Assembly (NCBI GenBank): GCA_016592635.1
Contig: AP023240.1
Coordinates: 186,001-250,000 of the forward strand
Length of the DNA stretch: 64,000 nt
Source of the DNA: Methyloprofundus sp.
GTDB taxonomy: Bacteria; Pseudomonadota; Gammaproteobacteria; Methylococcales; Methylomonadaceae
Direction of reading: 5' to 3'
Below, piece by piece: positions 9,923-18,016 of this stretch. The notes beneath the pieces were generated by a model, which saw only the letters and a list, made by a program, of their open reading frames with translations, had not been told where the DNA came from and searched no databases. Position numbers and translations under genes: made by a program. Every line of letters starts with the position of its first letter. Within the stretch, counting starts at the first letter, position 1.

Positions 9923-11104
9923 ATGCGAACAGTAGATGTAGTTATTATCGGAGCGGGGGCATCTGGCCTTATGTGTGCTATAGAAGCAGGAAGGCGCGGA
10001 CGTACAGTTGTAGTATTGGATCACTCCAATAAAGCAGGTAAAAAAATTCTGATGTCGGGTGGTGGACGTTGTAATTTTACAAATTACAGTGTTGAGGCTG
10101 AAAACTTTTTATCGCAAAATGCACATTTTTGTAAATCAGCCTTGAGTCGCTTTACCCAGTGGGACTTCTTGGCAATAGTGCAGCAACATGAGGTTCCCTA
10201 TCATGAGCGTGAGCATGGGCAGTTATTCTGTAATGAGAGTGCGCGTGATGTGTTAAATATGTTGTTGACTGAATGCGATAAGGTGGGCGTAAAGATACAA
10301 TTAAATACCCATATTAAAGCGATTCAACAGGGTAACGATTCAAGCTTTGTTTTAAAAACCAATACGCAAACTATTGACTGTCAATCGTTGGTGGTGGCGA
10401 CAGGTGGGTTATCCATTCCTAAAATGGGCGCAACACCTTTTGGTTATAAGCTTGCCGAACAATTTGGTATTAAAGTGGTGCCCACGCGTGCGGGTTTAGT
10501 GCCATTTACTTTACATGTTGCCGATAAAGAAAAATTTGCCGCTTTATCAGGTCTCGCTTTACCTTGCACAATCAGTAATGCCAGACAAAGCTTCACCGAA
10601 AATTTATTATTTACCCATCGGGGCTTAAGTGGGCCAGTTGCTTTGCAAATGTCGTCCTATTGGCAAGAAGGGGAGGCATTGTCGATAAATCTATTACCCG
10701 ATATGGATTTACAAAAACAATTATTAGCCGCACAGCAAGAAAAGCTTAAACTTAAGCTAAAGAACTATTTAAGCCAATTTTTGGCAAAACGTTTAGTGCC
10801 ATTATTTTTGCCGAATGATTTATTAGAGTCTGCTTTAATGGACTTGTCGCATCAGCAAATTGAATTTATCGCAGCGCAATTTCATAGCTGGGAAGTTAAA
10901 CCAAATGGTACTGAAGGCTATCGTACTGCGGAGGTAACGTTAGGTGGAGTAGACTGCCATGCTATTTCCTCGAAAACATTGCAGGCTAATGCAGTGGCTG
11001 GGCTTTATTTTGTTGGCGAGGTATTGGATATTTCTGGTTGGCTAGGTGGTTATAATTTTCAGTGGGCTTGGGCTTCTGGCTGGTGTGCTGGGCAAGTTGT
11101 GTAA
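9923..11104 (+). CDS. HI0933-family NAD(P)/FAD-dependent oxidoreductase
   Basis: This 393-residue flavoprotein begins with an FAD-binding Rossmann motif (VIIGAGASGLMCAIEAGRRG, residues 6-25). It also carries the family block KKILMSGGGRCNFTN at about 43-57 and the C-terminal GWLGGYNFQWAWASG FAD contact. It belongs to the HI0933/YhiN (BaiN-like) family, whose substrate is generally unknown. GAAGAGG precedes the ATG. The gene is complete and apparently monocistronic. Confidence 0.9.
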   Translation: MRTVDVVIIGAGASGLMCAIEAGRRGRTVVVLDHSNKAGKKILMSGGGRCNFTNYSVEAENFLSQNAHFCKSALSRFTQWDFLAIVQQHEVPYHEREHGQLFCNESARDVLNMLLTECDKVGVKIQLNTHIKAIQQGNDSSFVLKTNTQTIDCQSLVVATGGLSIPKMGATPFGYKLAEQFGIKVVPTRAGLVPFTLHVADKEKFAALSGLALPCTISNARQSFTENLLFTHRGLSGPVALQMSSYWQEGEALSINLLPDMDLQKQLLAAQQEKLKLKLKNYLSQFLAKRLVPLFLPNDLLESALMDLSHQQIEFIAAQFHSWEVKPNGTEGYRTAEVTLGGVDCHAISSKTLQANAVAGLYFVGEVLDISGWLGGYNFQWAWASGWCAGQVV

Positions 11105-11418
11105 AATTGCAGATAAGATTGGTTTGATAATTATTAAGGCTCCAGTTTTTTGCTAGAAGGTTTATTAAAGCCTGCTTTACGGAGTGCTTTTATTGTTTCG
11201 GTCGTTAGTAAAAACTATGCACTTTAGTGCAAGACTTTTAGTATACTCTCATTCAGGTAGTAATGATGGAAGTGCAAAAGGTTGATGGTTTATGTTGCAG
11301 ACAAAAAATTAACAATAATTAGCGATTGAACTTTAATGGAAAATAATATGCTGAAAATTCCCCGAAAAGTATTATTTAAAGAGGGTGATGAGCAGACTGC
11401 TATACGGAGATCTTTAAG
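11105..11418. promoter_or_regulatory. Spacer with palindrome, -10 box and possible short upstream frame
   Basis: A perfect 14-bp palindrome TGCACTTTAGTGCA (11218-11231) lies over the -35 position of a TATACT -10 box (11242-11247). A 24-codon frame (11348-11422) follows. The arrangement looks like a regulated promoter for the protease gene downstream, but no regulator is known. Confidence 0.35.
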
Positions 11419-11422
11419 GTGA
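11348..11422 (+). CDS. Possible 24-residue upstream peptide overlapping the protease start
   Basis: The frame reads MLKIPRKVLFKEGDEQTAIRRSLR and its TGA overlaps the GTG start of the next gene (GTGA). The overlap suggests translational coupling. It has only a weak TGGA ribosome-binding site and no known homologue, so it may be a chance frame. Confidence 0.25.
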   Translation: MLKIPRKVLFKEGDEQTAIRRSLR

Positions 11423-11925
11423 AGCCACTATTATTTGTATTGATTACTTTTGTGTTTATGTTTGTAGCGGCAGATAATCTGTTAAGTAGGCAGTCACCAA
11501 GCTATGCAATAGAGCACCCAAATGATGTTGTGCAACAGCTGATGTTTACAGACCCCGTAGTCAGTACCGAGAAAGGCATTATTATTTCGGTAGACAGAAA
11601 AGGGCATTATTCGGGGGTAGGTATGATCAATCAGCAGAAAATGGAGTTTATGATTGATACTGGTGCAACTTTGGTGGCTGTGCCCAGTAAATTAGCTAAA
11701 CAAGTCGGTTTACAGTTTGGTATGCCTGTTATCAGTAATACCGCTGCAGGACGTGTGCGCGCTTATCAAACCTCGATTCCTATGTTACAACTTGGCTCTA
11801 TCACCTTAAAAAATACCCATGCCGTTATTTTGGAAAAATTGGATCAGGTTTTAATTGGTATGACAGTGCTGAAAAAATTTAAAGTGACTCAGTTTGATGG
11901 CAAGATGGCGATTGAAATGCCATAG
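11419..11925 (+). CDS. Retropepsin-like clan AA aspartic protease
   Basis: This 168-residue protein has an N-terminal membrane anchor or signal peptide (residues 1-20) and one aspartic protease lobe with MIDTGATLVAVPSKLA at about 80-95. DTGA holds the catalytic Asp, and QVLIGMTVLKKF near the end is the conserved hydrophobic-Gly element. Such single-lobe enzymes act as dimers, and this one should face the periplasm. The start is GTG, overlapping the stop of a possible short upstream frame. Its substrates are unknown. Confidence 0.85.
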   Translation: MKPLLFVLITFVFMFVAADNLLSRQSPSYAIEHPNDVVQQLMFTDPVVSTEKGIIISVDRKGHYSGVGMINQQKMEFMIDTGATLVAVPSKLAKQVGLQFGMPVISNTAAGRVRAYQTSIPMLQLGSITLKNTHAVILEKLDQVLIGMTVLKKFKVTQFDGKMAIEMP

Positions 11926-11960
11926 GTCTATTTATTGATAAGAATATCAGTTGATGATAG

Positions 11961-11986
11961 GTTGGTGCTGAGGTACGAAGCGCAAC
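11961..11986 (+). repeat. REP-like hairpin repeat, copy 2
   Basis: GTTGGTGC / GCGCAAC flank the loop TGAGGTACGAA. The loop is shared with 3114-3138 and 41395-41420 while the stem differs in sequence but stays paired. Confidence 0.7.
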
Positions 11987-12025
11987 AAAAATGACACTTA
12001 CTTCCTGAGCAAGGAACGCTTTATT

Positions 12026-14920
12026 TTGACCACAGAACACACCGCAGCGATTCGTTATAAAATAGGCTGGTTAGCCAAATTATTTGCCAGCCATAGCGAC
12101 TATTCCTCGTTTAGTACCGATACTGATAACATTGTTATTGCAGGTGCGCAGCAAAATATTCCTTTTATAGCTATCGGTACAGATATCGCTATCGAACGTG
12201 GTATTTTCTGGAATCGCTTGGCAATCCATTTGGATGACGGCGGTGTTATTCGCCTTGGTGGTATAGGTAAACAGCAAGTAGCTTCCCTACATGTGCAACT
12301 TAATCATGCTACACGGTTAGCTATTAGACATTTTTATAGTCAGTTAATACCTGCTATTCAACAAGCAGAGCAGCAAGCACAATTATTATTTCAAAATAAT
12401 AGTTATATTCGATACCCGCAGGCTCAGCAATGGCTAAGCGCAAACCAACATTTAGTCGCTGCACTAAATCGCAAGGATATTCAGCAGTATTTAGATGCCG
12501 ATGTATGCACTGCTTTACAAAAGATTCGCCCTATTTTGCAGCAAGGCCATCAGTATATTGCGCAATTAAATGCGCAATATGTGCAACAACAATTAGCTGA
12601 ATTTCAAACATTCTTTGACCAAATTGAAAGTAATCCACTCACCGAAAACCAGCGCCGAGCCTGTGTGATTGATGAGCAAAATAACCTAGTCTTGGCGGGC
12701 GCGGGTACAGGTAAAACCAGTACCATGATTGGTCGAGCAGGGTATTTGTTAACAGCAAATATTACCCAGCCAGACAAAATTCTGCTGCTGGCTTTTGCAA
12801 AAAAAGCAGCTGATGAAATGGAAGAGCGTATACAAGCCAAGCTAGGGATTAGTAGTTTATCTGTAAAAACCTTTCATAGCTTGGGCAAGCATATCATTAC
12901 CCAAGTAGAGGGAGTGGTGCCTGCTATTAATAAAATGGCGGAAGATGGTCGTCTACGAGCACAGTTTGTCGATGTTCAAGTGCAGCGGTTATTGCAAGAT
13001 GAGCAATATAAATCACGTTTGGTCACATATTTTGTGCGTTTTCTATATCCTTATCAAAGTGCTTTTAGTTTTAAAAGTTTGGGTGCCTATAATCAGTATA
13101 TTTTAGAAAATGAGCTACGCACTCTGCAGGGGGAGTTAGTCAAAAGTTATGAAGAGTGTGAGATTGCTAATTTTTTATATCGCCAAGGCGTAAGCTATCA
13201 ATATGAAGCCAACTATCAGGTAAATACTTCCGGGCCTGATTACCGTGCCTATCAGCCTGATTTTTTCTTAACGGATTACGGTATTTATATTGAGCATTTT
13301 GCTATTAATGAACAGGGGGAAACGCCTGCATTTATTAATCAGCAAGATTATTTAGAGGGCATGCAATGGAAGCGCGAGTTACATGCAAAACACCAAACTC
13401 GATTGCTGGAGACTTATAGTTATCAGAAACGTCAAGGTATTCTGACCCAAAGCTTAAGTGAACAATTACAACAAGCTGGAGTAGTTTTTAATGCCATTCC
13501 TAATAATGAGTTGTTGCATACTTTGCAGCAATTTGGACAAGTAGCACAGTTCAGTGAGTTATTAGCCAAGGTCTTGGCTTTATTTAAAGCCGCGTATTTA
13601 AATATTAAAGACATGGTGGCACTGGCTGGGCAGCATGAAGATCGCGAGCGCATGCAAGCAGCAGCATTTCTGTTTGAGCCCATTTACGAGCTCTATCAAC
13701 AAGAGTTATGCAATACGCAAACGATCGATTTTGAAGATATGATTGGTCGAGCGATACAATATGTCGAAAACGGCCAATATCAATCGCCTTATCGCTACCT
13801 ATTGGTTGATGAGTTTCAAGATATTTCCGCTAGTCGGGCGCGTTTACTGCAAGCTTTATTAAATCAGCATGATGATAATAGCTTGTTTTGTGTCGGTGAT
13901 GACTGGCAGTCGATTTACCGCTTTGCCGGTAGTGATGTCAGCATCACCAAAGATTTTGCCGAGCATTTTGGTTATACCGCTACCAGTGTTCTCGATAAGA
14001 CTTTCCGCTTTAATAACAAGATTGGAGAGTTTGCATCTCGGTTTGTGACGCGTAATGACACTCAAATTCAAAAACAGATTGTCAGTCATCGGCAAGTACA
14101 GCAAGCAGCGGTTTCGTTAATTAAGACTAATCAAGATTTAGTTGGCTTAAATGCTGCATTAACCGCAATCAATACGCAGAACCAGAATAAACAAGCCAGT
14201 GTTTTGATTTTGGCGCGAGTCAGTTTTAAACGCCCTGATTTGGCAACTTTACAACCACAATACCCCAATTTGCAATTACAATTTATGACCGTACATGGCT
14301 CTAAAGGTAAAGAAGCTGATTATGTGATTATCTTGGGAATGGAAAAAGGTAAGTATGGCTTTCCCTCTGAAAAAGCAGTGCCGCCATTACTGAATTTATT
14401 ACTACCCAAAGCAGAAAGCTTTCCTTATGCTGAAGAACGGCGCTTGTTTTATGTGGCTTTAACCCGTGCCAGACATCATGTATATTTAATCAGCGATGCC
14501 AATAAAGCCTCAGATTTTATTCGCGAATTGCGCAACGATAAGTATGCAATGCACAGTGATGTATTAATGGATGATGGTTTTCAGGAAAAAGTAGCTGATA
14601 GATCTTGTCGTCACTGTGAAACAGGTTTTATGCAAGCTAGAGATAGTCAATATGGCAGTTTTTTTGGCTGTAACCAATATCCTTTATGCAAGCATACCGA
14701 GCCAGCTTGTGGGTGGTGCGGTAGCGAGCTGAATGTAGAAGGGCGCTTTAAAGTTTGTGCTAATAAACGTTGTGATTATATTGAACCAATATGCCCCAAA
14801 TGCAATGGTAGTATGCGTTTGAGGAAAGGCCCTTATGGTGAATTTTGGGCATGTAGCAATTATCGTAAAGGGGCAGGTTTTTCTTGTGCGCATACCGAGC
14901 AGCAGATTGACTTACCATAA
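12026..14920 (+). CDS. helD: UvrD/Rep-type helicase, HelD-like, with C-terminal topoisomerase zinc ribbons
   Basis: This is a 964-residue superfamily 1 helicase. Walker A AGAGTGKT lies at residues 224-231, Walker B is LLVDEFQDIS, motif III is GDDWQSIYRFAGSD, and motifs V/VI are FMTVHGSKGKEADYVI and EERRLFYVALTRARH. The N-terminus (about 1-200) matches E. coli helicase IV, which is about 680 residues. Two additions explain the extra length. An insert near residues 400-440 (YQPDFFL...YIEHF) resembles a PD-(D/E)XK nuclease core. Three CxxC zinc ribbons of topoisomerase I type lie after about residue 858. The start is TTG with AAGGA upstream. A role in recombination or repair is inferred. Confidence 0.85.
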   Translation: MTTEHTAAIRYKIGWLAKLFASHSDYSSFSTDTDNIVIAGAQQNIPFIAIGTDIAIERGIFWNRLAIHLDDGGVIRLGGIGKQQVASLHVQLNHATRLAIRHFYSQLIPAIQQAEQQAQLLFQNNSYIRYPQAQQWLSANQHLVAALNRKDIQQYLDADVCTALQKIRPILQQGHQYIAQLNAQYVQQQLAEFQTFFDQIESNPLTENQRRACVIDEQNNLVLAGAGTGKTSTMIGRAGYLLTANITQPDKILLLAFAKKAADEMEERIQAKLGISSLSVKTFHSLGKHIITQVEGVVPAINKMAEDGRLRAQFVDVQVQRLLQDEQYKSRLVTYFVRFLYPYQSAFSFKSLGAYNQYILENELRTLQGELVKSYEECEIANFLYRQGVSYQYEANYQVNTSGPDYRAYQPDFFLTDYGIYIEHFAINEQGETPAFINQQDYLEGMQWKRELHAKHQTRLLETYSYQKRQGILTQSLSEQLQQAGVVFNAIPNNELLHTLQQFGQVAQFSELLAKVLALFKAAYLNIKDMVALAGQHEDRERMQAAAFLFEPIYELYQQELCNTQTIDFEDMIGRAIQYVENGQYQSPYRYLLVDEFQDISASRARLLQALLNQHDDNSLFCVGDDWQSIYRFAGSDVSITKDFAEHFGYTATSVLDKTFRFNNKIGEFASRFVTRNDTQIQKQIVSHRQVQQAAVSLIKTNQDLVGLNAALTAINTQNQNKQASVLILARVSFKRPDLATLQPQYPNLQLQFMTVHGSKGKEADYVIILGMEKGKYGFPSEKAVPPLLNLLLPKAESFPYAEERRLFYVALTRARHHVYLISDANKASDFIRELRNDKYAMHSDVLMDDGFQEKVADRSCRHCETGFMQARDSQYGSFFGCNQYPLCKHTEPACGWCGSELNVEGRFKVCANKRCDYIEPICPKCNGSMRLRKGPYGEFWACSNYRKGAGFSCAHTEQQIDLP

Positions 14921-14996
14921 TTATTAACGTAAGAGTTTTATATCTTTTTGCTAGCTAGTATAGTGCTTGATAACACGAAAATTTACAGGAAACAAT

Positions 14997-15818
14997 ATGT
15001 CCACAGGCTTTCTCCCACATACTTTGCTTATATGTCAATTTGAGCTCAAAAGGCTCTTTGCTACCAAAAAAGGGTTGTTATATCTGACTACCTTTGTATT
15101 GGTTTGGTATTTTATTTTGTTTTATCCCATTCGATTTTCCTCAGAGCTATTGGGGCAGGAAAAAGGTGTAGTGCCAGGTGGCAGTATTTTAGATTTTATT
15201 GGCTATGGTTCATTATTAAAATGGCAGGTTCCAGAGTTGGGCGTGTATTGGCAATTTGCGCTGATTATCTTTCCGTTGTTGACGGTGATGAGTTCTGCAG
15301 ATCAGACCTGTTCAGATAGAGAGCGCGGCACGCTACGTTTTTTAAGTTTGCGCGTCAGCAGAGATAGCTTATTTTTTGGCCGTTTTGCGGGGGTGATGTT
15401 GATACATATTTTATTAATCGCACTCTCCTTACTTAGCACCATACTGTTTGCTCTGTATCGTGATGCGAATTTGTTCGCGGTGGTTTTTGATGAAGCCACG
15501 GCTATTATGCTGAACTTAATCATGGTGCTCTTACCTTTTGGCGCGATGATGGCAGCATTATCTGCAACAGTAAAATCGGCTCGGCAAGCAACAGTATGGG
15601 CGATATTAATTTGGAGCTTTATGGCAGGTTTGATTAGTTTACTAGCAGCCTATATGCCTATTTTAGAGGTGTTGAAAATTTTAATTCCCGGTTATCAAGT
15701 CTCTGCCTTATCGCAACTGGCAGCATGGCAAACACTACAATTAGCCTATATTCCATTATTACAAGCCATGGTTCTCTTAGGCGTGGGTAGTTGGATTATG
15801 CGGAGGCAATTATTATGA
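14997..15818 (+). CDS. ABC-2 type transporter permease
   Basis: This 273-residue protein has about six membrane helices and an N-terminal cytoplasmic segment (FELKRLFATKKGLLYL). It also carries the cytoplasmic loop SSADQTCSDRERGTLRFLSLRVSRDSLFFGR, typical of NosY-like ABC-2 permeases. I chose the ATG at 14997, which has AGGAAA eight bases upstream, over an in-frame TTG at 14967. It overlaps the ATPase gene by 4 bp (ATGA), so the two form one transporter. The substrate is unknown. Confidence 0.85.
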   Translation: MSTGFLPHTLLICQFELKRLFATKKGLLYLTTFVLVWYFILFYPIRFSSELLGQEKGVVPGGSILDFIGYGSLLKWQVPELGVYWQFALIIFPLLTVMSSADQTCSDRERGTLRFLSLRVSRDSLFFGRFAGVMLIHILLIALSLLSTILFALYRDANLFAVVFDEATAIMLNLIMVLLPFGAMMAALSATVKSARQATVWAILIWSFMAGLISLLAAYMPILEVLKILIPGYQVSALSQLAAWQTLQLAYIPLLQAMVLLGVGSWIMRRQLL

Positions 15819-16732
15819 GTACACCCATAATACAATGTCAGCAGCTTAGCTATGCTTATGCAGGCAAAACCGCACTCAACAAAGTCAGTTTTGAGGTCTT
15901 GGCGGGAGAACCTATTGGTTTGGTAGGCCCTAATGGAGCTGGAAAAACTACCTTACTTAGTATTCTGTGTGGTTTTCTGCCCGTCACTGCTGGCACTGTC
16001 ACGCTGTTTGGGCATACCCCAGGTGCTACAGAGCTAAGCGGTAAAGTCGCGGCCTTACCGCAAGATGCTAGATTAGATCCTGCATTTAGTATAGGCGAGC
16101 AACTTAAATTTTATGCGCGCTTACAAGGGCTAAGTGCCCAACAAGCAAGCAATGAAGCCATGCGCGTGTTAGAGGCTGTTAGCTTGCAGGATTCAATTAA
16201 AGAAAAGCCAGATACATTAAGCCACGGCATGGCCAAACGTGTCGCAATTGCCCAAGCACTCATCGGTGCACCAAAGTTGGTGCTATTGGACGAGCCAACC
16301 GCTGGCTTAGACCCTGTGAATACCCGCCATATTCGTTCAATCATTGCTGAACTAGCACCTACCACTACCTTTATTATCAGCTCACATGACCTAACTGAAT
16401 TAGGTCGTCTCTGTCAGAATATCTTATTATTGGATCAGGGTGTAATGAGTGCCATGCAGTTAAATGCAACAGAAGCGGGTGCTGCCACACAGTTTTTTAC
16501 TGTGCAAATGGAGCCTTGTATTGCAATAGATGTTATCGCCAAATTAAGTCAATTAAAAGGTGTTGTTCAAGTGAGCAATCCGCAAAAAAATGAATTTATT
16601 GTTGAGTATAATGCAGCAATAGAACCCAAAATAGATCTGCAAATTATTATGTGTTTAATGGAAAATAATTGGCAATATCGGCAGATTAGCCGTGGGAAGA
16701 CTTTGGAGGAGAAGTTGTTTTTTGAGGGGTAG
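15815..16732 (+). CDS. ABC transporter ATP-binding protein
   Basis: This 305-residue ATPase has Walker A GPNGAGKTT near residue 40, signature LSHGMAKR (a variant of LSGGQ), Walker B LVLLDEPTAGLDP, and the switch His in SSHDL. About 80 C-terminal residues beyond the ATPase core may contact the permease. The ATG at 15815 is preceded by GGAGG. It forms a two-gene exporter with the upstream ABC-2 permease. The NosF/CcmA-like ATPase type suggests export or organelle-type substrate movement, which is inference. Confidence 0.88.
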   Translation: MSTPIIQCQQLSYAYAGKTALNKVSFEVLAGEPIGLVGPNGAGKTTLLSILCGFLPVTAGTVTLFGHTPGATELSGKVAALPQDARLDPAFSIGEQLKFYARLQGLSAQQASNEAMRVLEAVSLQDSIKEKPDTLSHGMAKRVAIAQALIGAPKLVLLDEPTAGLDPVNTRHIRSIIAELAPTTTFIISSHDLTELGRLCQNILLLDQGVMSAMQLNATEAGAATQFFTVQMEPCIAIDVIAKLSQLKGVVQVSNPQKNEFIVEYNAAIEPKIDLQIIMCLMENNWQYRQISRGKTLEEKLFFEG

Positions 16733-16770
16733 GCGTTCGTAGTTGTGTTATCAGTGGCCGACTCTTAATC

Positions 16771-16844
16771 TGACAAATAAAAATTTGTTATCTTATTTGA
16801 CAAAAAATTATTTGTTATATACTATGGCAAAATAAATTTTGTCA
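16771..16844 (+). promoter_or_regulatory. Promoter with three 20-bp palindromes at exact 27-bp spacing
   Basis: Three palindromes start at 16771, 16798 and 16825: TGACAAATAAAAATTTGTTA, TGACAAAAAATTATTTGTTA and TGGCAAAATAAATTTTGTCA. The half-site is TrACAAA. The second supplies a TTGACA -35 box (16797-16802), and the gap to the third holds TATACT (16818-16823) or TACTAT (16820-16825, 17-bp spacing). A protein bound at these sites would cover the promoter. Start codon and ribosome-binding site follow within 12 bases. Confidence 0.7.
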
Positions 16845-16855
16845 TAGGGGGGGTG

Positions 16856-18016
16856 ATGAGTATTATTGTCGGTCAGGCTGTCAGAAATAGTGATTTTTGG
16901 GATAGAAAAGATGAGTTAGAGGATATATGGGATGCCATAGAAAGTGGCAGCCATATCCTTATTTCTGCACCAAGGCGAGTCGGTAAAACATCTATTATGT
17001 ATAAGCTATTAGATGAGCCAAAAGCAAATTACATTCCTGTTTATATCAATACAGAATCAGCGGATAGTCAAAATGAGTTCTGGCACAAACTGTTTCATGC
17101 ACTGATAGAAGAAGACTTTGTGAGCGGGCTTAAAAACTCGACAAAAACCTTCTGGTCTAAATTAGCAACGATAAAAATAACAAAAATATCTGCAACAGGT
17201 GTTGAGTTTGGTGATGGTGAGCTACTGGACTATAAAACTGCCTTTAAAAGGCTCATAAAAGATTTGGATAATGATAAAAAATTGATCATTATGATTGATG
17301 AATTTGCCCAAACTATTGAAAATATTATCCAGTATGAAGAGACGAAAAGTTCTGTCAGCCTGTTAAAAGCACATAGGGAACTAAGGCAGGATATTAACTT
17401 TTCTCAAAAAGTCACCTTTATCTATGCTGGTTCAATTGGTCTGGAGAGTGTTGTTGCAAAAATAGGGGCAACCAAACATATCAATGATTTAAACAGTATA
17501 AAAATATCACCCTTATCTCCACCAGAAGCACTGGCATTTACACAACAACTGTTTACCAATAATAATGTTGATATACCTGATAAGGAAGTCATTTATTTAT
17601 TGGATAAAATTGAATGGCTTATTCCTTTTTATATTCAATTAATAGCACAGGAAATTAAAAGGCTGCATAGAAAATCCCCCACAGTGACATCTCAAATGAT
17701 AGATCAGGCAATCGAAAATTCACTGCAACACAAACAGTACTTTGAAACATGGCTAAGCAAAATAAAGACAGCATTTAATAAGACGGATTATCTTTTTGCT
17801 AAGGAGGTCTTAAATATTATCTCCGACAATACGACAATGGAAAGCTTAGAAATTGCCAATATTGCTACTAAACATGCACTCAATGATGACGATGCCAAAG
17901 AGATTATGCATTCTCTTATTTATGATGGCTATATTAATCATAACGATAACCCTAAGCAGTATCGCTTTAACTCAGCAATATTAAGAATGTGGTGGAATAA
18001 AAATGTCGCCAACTAA
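16856..18016 (+). CDS. ATPase of the archaeal-ATPase/STAND-like type (first of pair)
   Basis: This 386-residue protein has Walker A SAPRRVGKTS (residues 37-46) with the RRxGKT form seen in Pfam archaeal-ATPase proteins, and Walker B LIIMIDEF near 140. A SPLSPPEALAF block of sensor/lid type comes next, followed by a C-terminal winged-helix-like region (about 310-386: MESLEIANIATKH, MHSLIYDGYI). The ATG at 16856 follows an AGGGGGGG ribosome-binding site. The frame overlaps the next gene by 14 bp, so the two are co-transcribed. No nuclease, protease or toxin domain is visible. Its function is unknown; a role as a sensor or defence NTPase is speculation from architecture. Confidence 0.75.
   Translation: MSIIVGQAVRNSDFWDRKDELEDIWDAIESGSHILISAPRRVGKTSIMYKLLDEPKANYIPVYINTESADSQNEFWHKLFHALIEEDFVSGLKNSTKTFWSKLATIKITKISATGVEFGDGELLDYKTAFKRLIKDLDNDKKLIIMIDEFAQTIENIIQYEETKSSVSLLKAHRELRQDINFSQKVTFIYAGSIGLESVVAKIGATKHINDLNSIKISPLSPPEALAFTQQLFTNNNVDIPDKEVIYLLDKIEWLIPFYIQLIAQEIKRLHRKSPTVTSQMIDQAIENSLQHKQYFETWLSKIKTAFNKTDYLFAKEVLNIISDNTTMESLEIANIATKHALNDDDAKEIMHSLIYDGYINHNDNPKQYRFNSAILRMWWNKNVAN

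Noticed and set aside
16771..16844. The three spaced palindromes considered as a short CRISPR-like array
   Set aside because: Spacers are only 7 bp and contain promoter elements, so operator sites are the better explanation.
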